Source: Leptasterias polaris
Taxonomy: Eukaryota; Echinodermata; Asteroidea; Forcipulatida; Asteriidae
Length of the DNA stretch: 64,000 nt
NCBI GenBank assembly: GCA_037783415.1
Contig: JAZGTN010000189.1
Coordinates: 992,001 to 1,056,000, forward strand
Direction: 5' to 3'
Below, one piece after another: positions 31,056 through 40,713 of this stretch. The position numbers and the translations under genes were made by a program. Every line of letters starts with the position of its first letter. Position 1 is the first letter of the stretch. The notes below the pieces were generated by a model. It was given only the letters and a program-made list of their open reading frames with translations. It had not been told where the DNA came from and searched no databases.

Positions 31056-34000
31056 GTAAGTTGGATTTAGATCTGCAAGGAAGTGATGTTGAAAATGTGC
31101 TTTTTCAGAGAAAAAAAACCATTTTTTTTTTTATTTTAGCAGTCGATTAATCAAAACAGTAGTAGATTTACAAGAAATAATAAAATAAACATATAATATA
31201 GTTTCTCTTTTGTACTGGTAAATATCTTGTCTGAATTTTGCGTCGAATGAATGCTCTTATGGTGACCCGACGTACAGTTTTACGTTTAAAAAAGCTACTG
31301 ATTTTATAAAAATATATAGTAAGATAAATAATAGATGAAAGTGTGAGCATAATCTTAACTGGCGTTAATTAGTAAGAGAGATTTTGTTTGTCTCAGTGAC
31401 ACCATGTAAAAGGAATGGGGACGGCAGGGTAAATAAGGCGCAGGTTCAATGTGTTTTTGTAGCTCTGATGCGCACATTTCCACGAACATTGGATTAACCA
31501 TAAGCCAGCCACCTATCGTCCAAAGTTTGACACTAACCCTGCCCTGCTCTAAACCTTCTTCATCCCTTCGGTATGCCACAAGTTGGTCAAAGTCTACGAT
31601 TCGGGGCGCAAGTGCGATGCCATGGCAACAGGGATATCCGATAATTGCAGCTGAGTTTATTGGATTCCAACAACGCATTCCACACCAAGAAGAATAAAAG
31701 GTATAGGGCCTATGTTCACAGCAACCGTTTCATGACAGTGTATTTACTTTTTTTATTCAGGTACCAGCAAATACCACCGAAGTTTCAAAGAAAGAAGGTA
31801 AGAATAACTTTTACGACAGTCGACAATTTATAGTTTCCTCATACCAAATATTAGGCCTACTTGAACAGCTTTGATTCTTGATTATTCAACATGCTTTAAC
31901 TGTTCACTGATGCAGATTTCTTGCCCCTCCAAAAACGTAAAGGTATTGGGTTTGTTTATAAAAAATGGATTTCATGAAGTAAATTGTGTGGCATTGTCAC
32001 AAATTTGTTTGATCGCCGGATAATGCTAAAGAAACCCATGGTTGGATTGTAGTGTGATTGTTGAGTAATTATTTCTTGTACTCATTTTGACAACATAAAA
32101 GATTGGGCCCTTTTTCACCCCCCTTTTTGGGGGGGGGATGTCTGTCATGCGCCCAACGGTTACCAAAAAACAACACAAGAGCCATTTACTAAAAAGCACC
32201 AGATAAATTCACGAGTAGTTTATAATAGACTGTGCAAGTCTCGCGCGTAATCGAACTTCCGGGACCATAGTGGTCCCAACCATATGGAGTTTTACGTGGG
32301 CGAGATTTTGTTTCGTCAATTATTTTAGTTTAACGTAGGTTATGACCTAGAAAATTATACATGTTGTTGGGAATGTAATACTAAGTGATAACAACATATG
32401 AAAGTAAAACCAATTCAACAATATAACGAAGAAAACCCAAGAATTAAACTTGACCTCAGCTTCCGGTTATTGCAAAAAATTAAGAATTTTGTGCTCGCCT
32501 CCGATCATAAAACTTACGTAAACGCTTGTTTTGGATGCGCAATTATAATCGCCAGATGCTGTAATTGCAAAGCAAACCCTTTTCATTGCAGTCTATGGTT
32601 GCTGAGGCGTCAGCATCCTCTTTAAACTGCGATACGGGTCCATTTAAGACCCGTTTGACCTTCACGAATCCGCGTAAGGGGTTTCTAAAAAGTTAACATC
32701 AAATAGGCATCCTTGTCCCAGAGTTTTAATTTTTTTTCAATAATAATATACACACTATTGTGATTGTTTTTTCAAAAGCTAAAACTTTTCATAAAATTGT
32801 AATGATTTATTTTTGTTCTTCAGATTTTGTCATGAGATATAATTTAAAACAAAGATTTAATTTCAGAAATAAACATGTTCTTCGTTTGACGTGTTTTCTC
32901 GTTCGGATACGCGCGAGACTTGCACAGTCTATTGCCTGGGGTGGATTCTTGTGTAGCTTTTGCTAAGCCGATGCATTTTGTTAATCAATACTTTCTGATA
33001 AATAGCTTTGTGAAATTAGCGAGACGCAAAAACTACGAATTTACATCAAAAATCAAAGGGTACCTCTTTGTTGAAAACTGGAAAATGTCTTTCTGCTGTT
33101 TTTTGAACCATTAATGTTGGGACGTATTCACAAAGCAGCCACATGTGATTTAAATCAACATGTACGTATAGCCCTGCAAAAAGATCTGACCTTTTCAATC
33201 AAACAAATGTACCAAAAGGGTTTAAAAGTAAATGTCTTGGTTTGAAGTGTCATTAATTTGTAATGTTTTCCAACGTTATTATAAAGCATCCGTATGGAAT
33301 GTGAATCAGGTGAAATTTGTGGTTTCTTGCAGACAAGTTGAGTTATGAAGCTTTGAAAATTTTCCGCCCTAGAAATGGACCCTCGTATCCAGGAAATCAC
33401 TGCCGAAAGTGAAAGGCCGCCAGGGCTATACCGTATGCCTAAAGCAAATACAAATTTTAGTTATTTCCCTCAGACATTCTGTACTAAAGGTTGTGGCGAA
33501 AAACTAATGCATTTTGCAAGAATACAAACATTCATTTTTTTTTAATTTAACATTTAATCATTGTCATTTAGGAAAAAACACAAACAAAAACACGTATCCA
33601 GATTATGTTCTGGTGTAGATTATCTGGGTTCTTTGTACTGCTGTTCCACGCGTGTGGTGTGGTCTAGCGTATAGTAATAAAAAAAAACGTGAAAAAAATG
33701 GACGGCGAATAGTTTCAGAGTTATGCGTGCTTAAAAGTGTAGTCAAGCAATAATGGTTTGAGTAATGCTGCGTGACTAACAACGCTCCAATGACATGACA
33801 AGGATCTACTTGGGTTTTATATATAAACATAACTAACTTATCAGGGTGTTTTGAATTTGACTGTTCTTTTGAAAGTTGAAATGTCATTAAAAATTCACAT
33901 CAATCATTTCCTTAACTCTGTGGCAAAGTCATGTTGTGATACTTTGAATGAATTCAACAATACATGATCCCTACTATAAAAACGATTGACTTAATTATGA

Positions 34001-35595
34001 ATTTTCCGTAGAAGTTTTACATACCACAATTTGCCAATGTTGTACTTCGCTCGGTATGGAAAGCGGCGCTATACTCGACAGTCAAATCACCGCATTGAAC
34101 GTCTTGGACGACGACTACGAGAACTACGGTCCAGCAAATGCCAGATTTAACAGCAATAGTAAGTGAATTGTTTCGTTTCCAGAATCATATTCCCGTATCA
34201 AATAAATAATTATTGGCACCGCATTACAGATCAATCTTGCAGTCTTAAAGGGTCATTCATTAATTTTGTAAAATGTTTCAAGTTACACATCCAACAGTGT
34301 TGCAAGCGCCGATCATGATTGTGAATAGGAAACGAGAAGAAATGTACAGTTTTAGATGTGGGAGGAAAACCTCAAATTGGAAAAATCTACGCAATCAGGT
34401 AGGGGCTGAAAACCCAATCCCCATGCAAGGTTTCTGTCTAAGGTGAGATTTAAACTTGTGTCCAAAGAGGTGAAAGGCAGGGAAAAAAACCACTGAACCA
34501 ATAACAATGCAACAAACACGTCCATTTCCCGAGATAATAAGTCGGACGGTGCCCTGCCATTTATGCGGTAAAACGGTTTTTGGTCAGACCTATCAGTCTT
34601 AAAGATTATAACTCGTTTTGTTTTATATGGAAGGTTCTTGGTGTGGCATTGGTAATTCTAGAGTAGGAATTGAGGTGGACATCGGTCAGGAAGTCGACCT
34701 GTACGCGATTGTTATTCAGAGTCGGTTTAACACCAGCAGAAATGTGGTCCATTTTAAACTCAGTTACAGCCAAAATGGGACCTCGTGGGTTGCTGCTAAG
34801 ACAGAAGATGGTGAAGAACAGAGGGTAAGAAGGCCTATATCATTATTGGAGTTTGAGCTTGATTCTACAGTGTATTGCGACCCACATTCTCAAAAAACTT
34901 CCGGTATAGAATTGACCTGGATTCCGTGTCGCAGGGGACCTGACCAATTCTGGGTCAGTATGAACCAGAATCTGTGTCAAACTGACCCGAAAATGTGTAA
35001 ATATAGCGCAGAATTCGAGTCAAACCCCATTTTCACACCAGTTTCCGGGTCATCCTGACCCAAAAATGGGTTTGGTCCCCTGGTACCTGATATCCGGTTC
35101 GTTTCAGACCCCTGGAATGGGTTGTGTGTTGCAGGGGAGAGCCCAAGGTGAGAGTCTTCGCTGTGTTGTGCATGCATCTTACATGTCGGTAAATAGCACT
35201 TTAATTGAGGCTTTTTACCTTTATGTTTGGGCCCTTGCTCCAACCTGAGCTTCATAATATACGCCTTCAATTTTAGATATTAGGGTGCATTTTGCACTGT
35301 GCTTCATGCATCAATGGAGCCTGGAGCCTGAGCCCAAGGTGAGGTTTGTAAAAACTCCTGAACATCATTCCCACTGGTCTAAGCCAGAAGCCAGAGTTAT
35401 ATTTATTTATTCATGTTTTCTCTTATGCACTAGTTTCACTCGACAAATTCAGCTACCGAGGAAGTAACAGTACGAGTTCAGACCGCATCACAGAATATGA
35501 TCCATGCAAGATTCATCAGCATACGTGTTACAGGATGGACATCCAGACCAGATGCCCCATGTATGCGCTTTGAGCTCGTCGGCTGCACCAACTAA
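30708..35595 (+). CDS. Secreted PAN/apple-like plus F5/8 type C (discoidin) domain protein, complete
   Basis: Five exons: 30708-31055, 31761-31797, 34012-34158, 34634-34824, 35434-35595; 885 nt, 294 residues plus stop, all phases consistent (0, 1, 1, 0). Residues 1-21 are a signal peptide (MIKMFIIFVLVAFSCIETSA). Residues about 23-108 form a PAN/apple-like module: HALSGHSILN, C-SVL-C, CLSFNHDD, ICQLNDAKREEFP. A short linker follows. Residues about 134-294 are an F5/8C domain: TICQCCTSLGMESGAILDSQ, GPANARFNSNSSWCGIGNSR, LYAIVIQSR, FKLSYSQNGTSW, ARFISIRVTGW, CMRFELVGC-TN, stop. Discoidin domains bind carbohydrate or phospholipid and PAN domains bind protein or carbohydrate, so an extracellular lectin-like role is likely but inferred. 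Two paralogous first exons lie downstream at 40360 and 53601. Confidence 0.9.
31761..31797 (+). CDS. PAN/discoidin gene exon 2 (37-nt linker exon)
   Basis: VPANTTEVSKKE plus one base; acceptor TTATTCAG|GTACCA, donor GAAG|GTAAGA. Contains an N-glycosylation sequon (NTT). Supported by exact phase continuity with exons 1 and 3. Confidence 0.8.
32224..32933. mobile_element. 710-bp element with AATAGACTGTGCAAGTCTCG ends
   Basis: Perfect 24-bp inverted ends (AATAGACTGTGCAAGTCTCG + CGCG). A second copy at 56111-56774 shares the interior (GAACTTCCGGGACCATAGTG, CTCAGCTTCCGGTTATTGCA, GCGTCAGCATCCTCTT). A short relative is at 39297-39487 and an end fragment at 35834. It sits in intron 2 of the PAN/discoidin gene and has no transposase-like ORF. 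Confidence 0.88.
33166..33431. mobile_element. 266-bp MITE with GTATAGCCCTG ends
   Basis: Inverted 11-bp ends GTATAGCCCTG / CAGGGCTATAC. The end-adjacent string GAAAGTGAAAGGCCGCCAGG also occurs at about 47960, next to ACCTGTAGCCCTATATAGG, so a relative is there too. Confidence 0.65.
33480..34011. other. Remainder of intron 2 of the PAN/discoidin gene
   Basis: Contains a lone right end of the AGATCCTTGTCATTTG MITE at about 33790-33812 (CCAATGACATGACAAGGATC). Nothing else recognised. Confidence 0.5.
34012..34158 (+). CDS. PAN/discoidin gene exon 3: start of F5/8C domain
   Basis: VLHTTICQCCTSLGMESGAI, LDSQITALNVLDDDYENYGP, ANARFNSN. Acceptor CCGTAG|AAGTTT, donor AATA|GTAAGT. LGMESGxIxDSQI and GPANAR are F5/8C hallmarks. 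Confidence 0.88.
34634..34824 (+). CDS. PAN/discoidin gene exon 4: middle of F5/8C domain
   Basis: SSWCGIGNSRVGIEVDIGQE, VDLYAIVIQSRFNTSRNVVH, FKLSYSQNGTSWVAAKTEDG, EEQR. Acceptor TGGAAG|GTTCTT, donor AGAGG|GTAAGA. Corresponds to W...QVDLG...V-GVxTQGR...Y-S-DG--W of the family. Confidence 0.88.
34860..35150. repeat. Repeat rich in CTGACC/GGGTCA in intron 4
   Basis: Many copies of TGACC and GGGTC strings (CTGACCAATTCTGGGTCAGT, TTTCCGGGTCATCCTGACCC). Related text, with TTCTGACCCGCGAGTGTTTA and TTTTTGACCCGGGAGATTTT, occurs at about 44870-44950 and 45470-45570, so it is a dispersed family. Confidence 0.5.
35434..35595 (+). CDS. PAN/discoidin gene exon 5: end of F5/8C domain and stop
   Basis: FHSTNSATEEVTVRVQTASQ, NMIHARFISIRVTGWTSRPD, APCMRFELVGCTN, stop TAA. 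Acceptor GCACTAG|TTTCAC. ARFI-I--TGW and CMRFEL-GC are the usual C-terminal F5/8C motif with its closing cysteine. Confidence 0.9.
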   Translation, partial: FHSTNSATEEVTVRVQTASQNMIHARFISIRVTGWTSRPDAPCMRFELVGCTN

Positions 35596-36024
35596 AATCA
35601 TTAATTTACAGTTTGAAGAAGTTGTGCTGTAGGCCTTCAGAGCAACAATGTTTCACGAATAACTTATGCCAACTAACTCATTTCAATGACGTCGTACAAT
35701 CACTGCATGAGATCTTAGATATTTTTAGAAGTTTAGAGAATAGTTCATAATCAAACACGCAATGCTGATATTTTAAATAGAAAAGTTGATACTCATCGTA
35801 CGGATTGTTGAAATTTGGTGTTTGTTGATAGAAATAGACTGTGCAAGTCTCTTGCGAATTCGAATATTGCGTCCGTTATACGCGAGTTTGTTCCTTCTCT
35901 CGCAACGCAGGACCACGACTAATCCACGACTCATCCACAAAGCTTACTCGACGCATACAATGTGTACGAGAGAGAATGATAGCCTACAGTAGTTTTAAAC
36001 ATCACTGCTTTTCAAAGCCTTAGA

Positions 36025-36030
36025 AATAAA
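36025..36030 (+). terminator. Likely polyadenylation signal of the PAN/discoidin gene
   Basis: AATAAA 430 bases past the stop. A fragment of the AATAGACTGTGCAAGTCTC element (about 35834-35853) lies between, so the hexamer may serve a 3' UTR that includes repeat sequence. Confidence 0.45.
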
Positions 36031-36573
36031 GAACTAAACTTATGCAGCCTTTCTCAAATTTCAAAGAGTATAACGTTATTAAAAGCAGTTTTGCCCTTGT
36101 AAACTCCAAATAGTCGGTTCCATAGCATGTATTAGTCGGTTGCCATAGCTTGTATTAGGCTAACATATCAATTCGTCACAGTTCTCACGAAGGGACGGGC
36201 ATGTCCAAACGCTTGATTGAGATAACCATTTTACGCTATGCTTGGCTTAAAACTGCAAAATCTGCAATACTAAAGCCACGGTTTGTAGTTATAAACATCT
36301 CATATGATTCTGTATAAGTTTAACCTCTCCATTTACTAACTATTTTCTTAAAATATATTGGCTAATTGCCATAGTAATTAGTCAAAGATACGTGTCTCTT
36401 CGTGAAACCTAAAAAGTGAGATGACCTACTTAAACACCCAATTACTGGATAACGTATTAAACTTAGGAAAGGGGCGCGCGTGTCACGTGATCACGCGCGC
36501 GCAAAGATTTGTGGCTCTTCGTGAAACCTGAAAAACGACTTTTGCTACATTTTACGCTCTTCTGTTACAACGT

Positions 36574-37200
36574 ATTCATAAATACCCCAGACAGTTTCGC
36601 TATTCCTATTGGTGGAGAGCACGTCACGTGGGTGTGTTTAAACGGCTGATAAAGACATAGCTGGAGCTGTTTAAGACCGGTTGTTTTCGGATAGCATTTG
36701 TGCGGGTTAGCCCACAACCTCGTTCTCAGGGGTGATCGATCTCGCCGCGCCATTTTAGTCCATGGATACGAGGATGCATTACTACGCGCACCAATGCATA
36801 TCCGAAAACTGTCTCATAAAAATGCACCACACGTACAGAGCTCAAGGACGTCGGAAAACAGATAAGTTTTTACAGAGTTTCCTACTTTATTACGCCTTTT
36901 AACCAAAAGGGCATTTATGAATGGGAATAAAAGGGTAGCGACGAGTTCTTAAACGGCCGTTTAAAACCTTGCAGGCTCGTGGCCGTGCGATAAAGGCCCT
37001 CGCCTTCGGCTCGGGCCTTTATCGCACGGCCACGACCCTGCCGGTTTTAAACGGCCGTTTAAGAACTCGTCGCTACCCTTTTATTCCCTTATTCATAAAT
37101 ACCTTGGACAGTTTATCCATTCTGATTGGTGGAGAGCACATCACGTGGGGGTGTTTAAACGTGTGATATAAACACGGCTAGAAGTGTTTAAACACGGATG
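36574..37200. repeat. Direct-repeat unit flanking the hairpin
   Basis: ATTGGTGGAGAGCACGTCAC, followed by GTGTTTAAACG and GATAAA, occurs at about 36608-36660 and again at 37128-37175. Two copies of the same element abut the hairpin, suggesting that the hairpin forms element ends. Boundaries are approximate. Confidence 0.55.
36923..37088. repeat. 166-base near-perfect hairpin
   Basis: Arms of about 78 bases: GGGAATAAAAGGGTAGCGAC ... AAACGGCCGTTTAAAAC ... GCGATAAAGGCCC and the complement. The loop is CTCGCCTTCGGCTC. Internally AAACGGCCGTTT is itself a palindrome. A shorter version is at 37456-37567 and an old one at 16793-16935. Confidence 0.9.
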
Positions 37201-37455
37201 GCTTCGCGTGCTTGGCGCGCAAGCTTGTTTACGCCAATTTACTTACGCGGAACGCAATATACAGCTATTAGTATACCCGTGCGTAATCTTTTCGACACGC
37301 CCGTGCACACAGCCCAACGCGCTCCAAACAGAATTTTACAAAAGTTTTTGAAAATGTACAAACTTCGAAAATTCGCTACACAAACAGATTGTCTTTTTTA
37401 CCACCTATTTTCCTTATTCTTTCACTTTTTAACAAATTGGCATTTATGAATGGGA

Positions 37456-37567
37456 ATAAAAGAGTAGTGACTCGTTCTTAAACGGTCGTTTAAAACCTTG
37501 CAGGTTTGTGGCCGTGCGGCCACGACCCAGTGCCGGTTTTAAACGGCCGTTTAAGAACTCGTCACCA
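37456..37567. repeat. Second hairpin of the AAACGGCCGTTT family
   Basis: GGAATAAAAGAGTAGTGACT ... GGTCGTTTAAAACC and AAACGGCCGTTTAAGAACTC ... CACCACT, with the loop arms GTGGCCGTGCGGCCAC. Shorter stem than the hairpin at 36923. Confidence 0.75.
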
Positions 37568-38070
37568 CTGACGAGTGGCTCTTCGTGAAAACGCAAAACG
37601 CATTTATTGAGATAAAAGCTCCTGCTGAAATAATCAATAATTTGTCATTTAAAGATACCTGTCCCTTCGTGAAAACGGACGGTGACGAATTTTGGTAGGC
37701 CTACATGGAATACGACCGTGGCCTCACTCGAATAGCTTCGACTGAAACTGTTTATTACTCCATCCAATAGACCTTTCTTTTGTTGATAAACAAAGTGCAC
37801 CGGTTGGCATGGACGGCCGAATGTTAGCAAAACATTCAATCGTGTTAACAAATGTTGTGACCAAATTCAACATTTTCTGTAAAGATTCATGAGCGGAAAT
37901 ACCTTCCATGATTGGTTGATTTGTTTCCAACAAATTCAACACTATTTTTGAATATTTGTGTAACACTGCTACAAACTGTGGCAATCTGTTTTTGATTTGC
38001 AGTTATGGCTTTCCATACTTTTCCAACCTGGTTTGGCAAAAACTCGGGCTGTGACGTTGCAAAAGAAAGG

Positions 38071-38305
38071 TCTATAGATAGTTCCCATCCAGCAGACGCC
38101 ATCTTTACGGGCAAATCGCATTTCGGCTTGCAGGCGCGTCAAGCGCTCAATTAACGCAGCCGCGTCGTTTACTAACCAATCACGCAAAGAGTTTTGTGAA
38201 ATGTGCGCGTGCTGCACGCCGTTCTCACGCGTAACGCATGACTGTGTATTCCAAATTGCTCGTAAAGATGGCCGATTTACGTCATATTGCAACCTATCTA
38301 TAGAC
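38071..38305. mobile_element. Short repeat with CTATAGATAG ends, uninterrupted copy
   Basis: Begins TCTATAGATAGTTCCCATCC and ends GCAACCTATCTATAGA; the ends are inverted. A copy at 60977-61857 is interrupted at CGTCATA|TATTGC by a 652-bp element. A further CTATCTATAGACCCA follows at 38328. Confidence 0.75.
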
Positions 38306-38343
38306 CCATTGCAACATCAGATTACCCTATCTATAGACCCAAG

Positions 38344-38555
38344 CAAGCGCTTATGGAGTGTATACGTCATCACAAGCTGCCAAGGGGCGGTCAAAGAACA
38401 ACATGGCTGAAAAGAATAAATGAAGACCTGAAAGCCACGGACCTAAACATCAAGAACCGAAATACCTGGCACTTGGCAGCTGATAGAGTACAGTGGAGGA
38501 AACTTACAGAGTGCGCAATGTCAGATGCACTTGACGAAAGCGCTTAGATGATGAT
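38344..38555 (+). mobile_element. LINE 3' end fragment (RTE-like)
   Basis: Encodes RHHKLPRGGQRTTWLKRINE, DLKATDLNIKNRNTWHLAAD, RVQWRKLTECAMSDALDESA, stop TAG at 38545-38547. The GRP--TWL--I-EDL...A-DR--WR pattern is the C-terminus of many non-LTR reverse transcriptases. The ORF is followed at once by GATGATGATAG, the short trinucleotide tail typical of RTE-class elements. It interrupts a repeat containing CTATAGACCCA on both sides. Confidence 0.7.
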
Positions 38556-38745
38556 AGACCCATTGCATATGACGTCATCATCTACACGCGCGTAATTTTG
38601 GGGGTCAAAACGTGCACAAAAGAATGGTACACGTGTTTACAAGCGCATTGTGCGTAAACACGTGTACCATCCTTTAGTGCACGTTTTGACCCCCAAAATT
38701 ACGCGCATGTATGCGCGCTGCGCGTTGTGCAATGGGTCTATATGA
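38556..38745. mobile_element. 190-bp palindromic MITE
   Basis: Ends ATAGACCCATTGCATATGAC and GTTGTGCAATGGGTCTATAT are inverted. The centre, GGTACACGTGTTTAC...GTAAACACGTGTACC, folds into a hairpin with arms also covering CGCGTAATTTTGGGGGTCAA. It contains E-box-like CACGTG in both arms. Confidence 0.85.
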
Positions 38746-40359
38746 CTTCTTTACAACTCAGCAACACAATAAAGCACACGTTGCCGCTTACCGATGATGC
38801 AGATAAATATTTATAACGCATACATTTAGAATTAATGATATTGATTCAACTTGAGTGTAGAAATGTCACTAAGTAGCCCCAGTGCTGTAATTCGTGGAGA
38901 GACGAGATTATGAACTGTGTTGGTTGAGAGTTTTTGGTTAAAACAACATAAATAAGTAATGAAGTATACGATATAACCTTGTAAAAAATCTATACATTTC
39001 TAACCTTGTCTGCCAATAGTGAGTCTGTTTATTTATTCATGCATCTTGTCTCAATTATTACCTTGTTACAGAAGGCTTGTTCAATGCCAATCAAATTTAA
39101 CTTATTTGTTTTGTTGTACGCCTTTTATCAGATAGGCCCTTACTATGTAATTACCAAAGGTGAACTATCGTTAATATTCGAAGAAGTTCAGATTCTAGCA
39201 TTTTTAATATACTAAAAAATTGAAGAGAATACAAACAATTCAATGAAACATGCAGGTGTAGAAAAATAAAAAAATAAAACATTATTTGTTTTATACAAAC
39301 TGTGCAAGTCTCGAGCGTATTTGAACCTTCGGGACTAAATTGTAATTGTATGGAAATTTTTACTTTCAAGATTTAACCTTATTTTGTGTATGAAATAGAA
39401 ATTAAAAAGAGGATTATTTTGATTTCATCACAAACCTTAGTCGACTTGTTTTCTAGCTTTCGATACCGAGACTTGCACATTCCATTATTAGTTCTCACCG
39501 TGTACGGGGTGAACATTAAAATTATTCCACTAGTGTCATTCCGCCAAACTGCAAAATCTTGCCCTGCTTATGATAGCGTCGTTTTCCATCGGAACTAGAG
39601 TAGATTAAATGCTCTTTTATGAAATTATAGCAGCTACAATAATCGAAATTAATAATACTAAAGAGAGAATTCATAATTGTTTCACAATGTGTTATATAAT
39701 CGATTGGCTGATTAGATAAATAAATACATATTGTAAAAACAATCAATTATCAAAACAACTTGCAATAATACCCTAGTTTACAAGAAACCTGCGTACATAG
39801 TTTAAGATGACGAAAACAAAAAAGGCAAGAGACAACATTCAAACTTATCTAATCTTCGCTCAAATCAATCAAATGTTCGTTTGTGGCAATTTCTTAGAGA
39901 TCGTTACTTAAACCCTCAGCGTACTGAGGAAACATAGTACATTCAAGTAAACAAACAAAATATAAATTGAAATGCCCTTCAATCAATCTCGTTTGTTGAA
40001 TTATTGTATAGGAACAATGCATGTTCACTGCTTGACAATTATTATGACACTTTCAGAACGATGTGGTATATAGGCCTAACTGTTCTTAAAATTAAACGGG
40101 ATATGTGTTCTATTTTTAGGTTTCTAACAATTCAGCCATCTCAATTCAAATAAGGGGACATCAAATAGGTGTTAAAAAATGTATGCTGATTTTTTGTAAT
40201 TGGTATTTCACTAAAAAATAAAATAATAATACCCCCTTAGTTGAAATAGAATCTCCAAAACACCCAATTTATATGCCTGTTTCCAGTACATTTTCCACAA
40301 ACAGACAACAAATTCCATCGACGTGCGTAGACAATTCGCAGGCAAATTTGCTCAACAAA
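38746..40359. other. Intergenic, mostly unrecognised
   Basis: AT-rich. Contains a ~190-bp MITE at 39297-39487 (AAACTGTGCAAGTCTCGAGC to GATACCGAGACTTGCACA), related to the 710-bp element at 32224. No further gene seen. Confidence 0.6.
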
Positions 40360-40713
40360 ATGAAAGCACTTTTCATAATGATTGTGGTGATTTTTGAAAT
40401 TGCTTGCAACGAGGCATCCCAGACCAGTACGGGTTGCGATTTATTCAGTCGCTTGTACATGACTAAAAAGGAACATGCACTAACCGGGCACTCATTCCTG
40501 ATTCAACTGAATACAACTCGTGTCAAATGTGCGTCACTTTGCTCAAGGGACAAAACCTGTGTGTCATTCAATCACGATGACATTGATGACATCTGTCAAT
40601 TGAATAACGCAGGAAAAGAGGAATTCCCACATAGTTTCGTTGAAGACAGTCGCTATTCCTACTACTTTAGCCTGGAAGAAAGCATCGGGGAAACTACAAC
40701 GGGGTCTGTGCAA
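40360..40713 (+). CDS. PAN/apple-like domain first exon, paralogue 2 (partial gene)
   Basis: 118 codons ending GTGCAA|GTAAGT, phase 0. Signal peptide MKALFIMIVVIFEIACNEAS, then GCDLFSRLYMTKKEHALTGH, SFLIQLNTTRVKCASLCSRD, KTCVSFNHDDIDDICQLNNA, GKEEFPHSF. Colinear with exon 1 of the gene at 30708, with the same cysteines and the same donor phase. The ATG at 40360 is preferred because it begins the hydrophobic signal; an upstream in-frame ATG exists at 40273. I found no linker exon or F5/8C exons between here and 53.6 kb, so the gene may be broken, differently built, or spliced to distant exons. Confidence 0.75.

Noticed and set aside
32760..32966. ORF with RLTCFLVRIRARLAQSI, also seen at 56643-56984
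   Set aside because: Shared only because both are copies of the AATAGACTG element; the frame runs into the terminal repeat.
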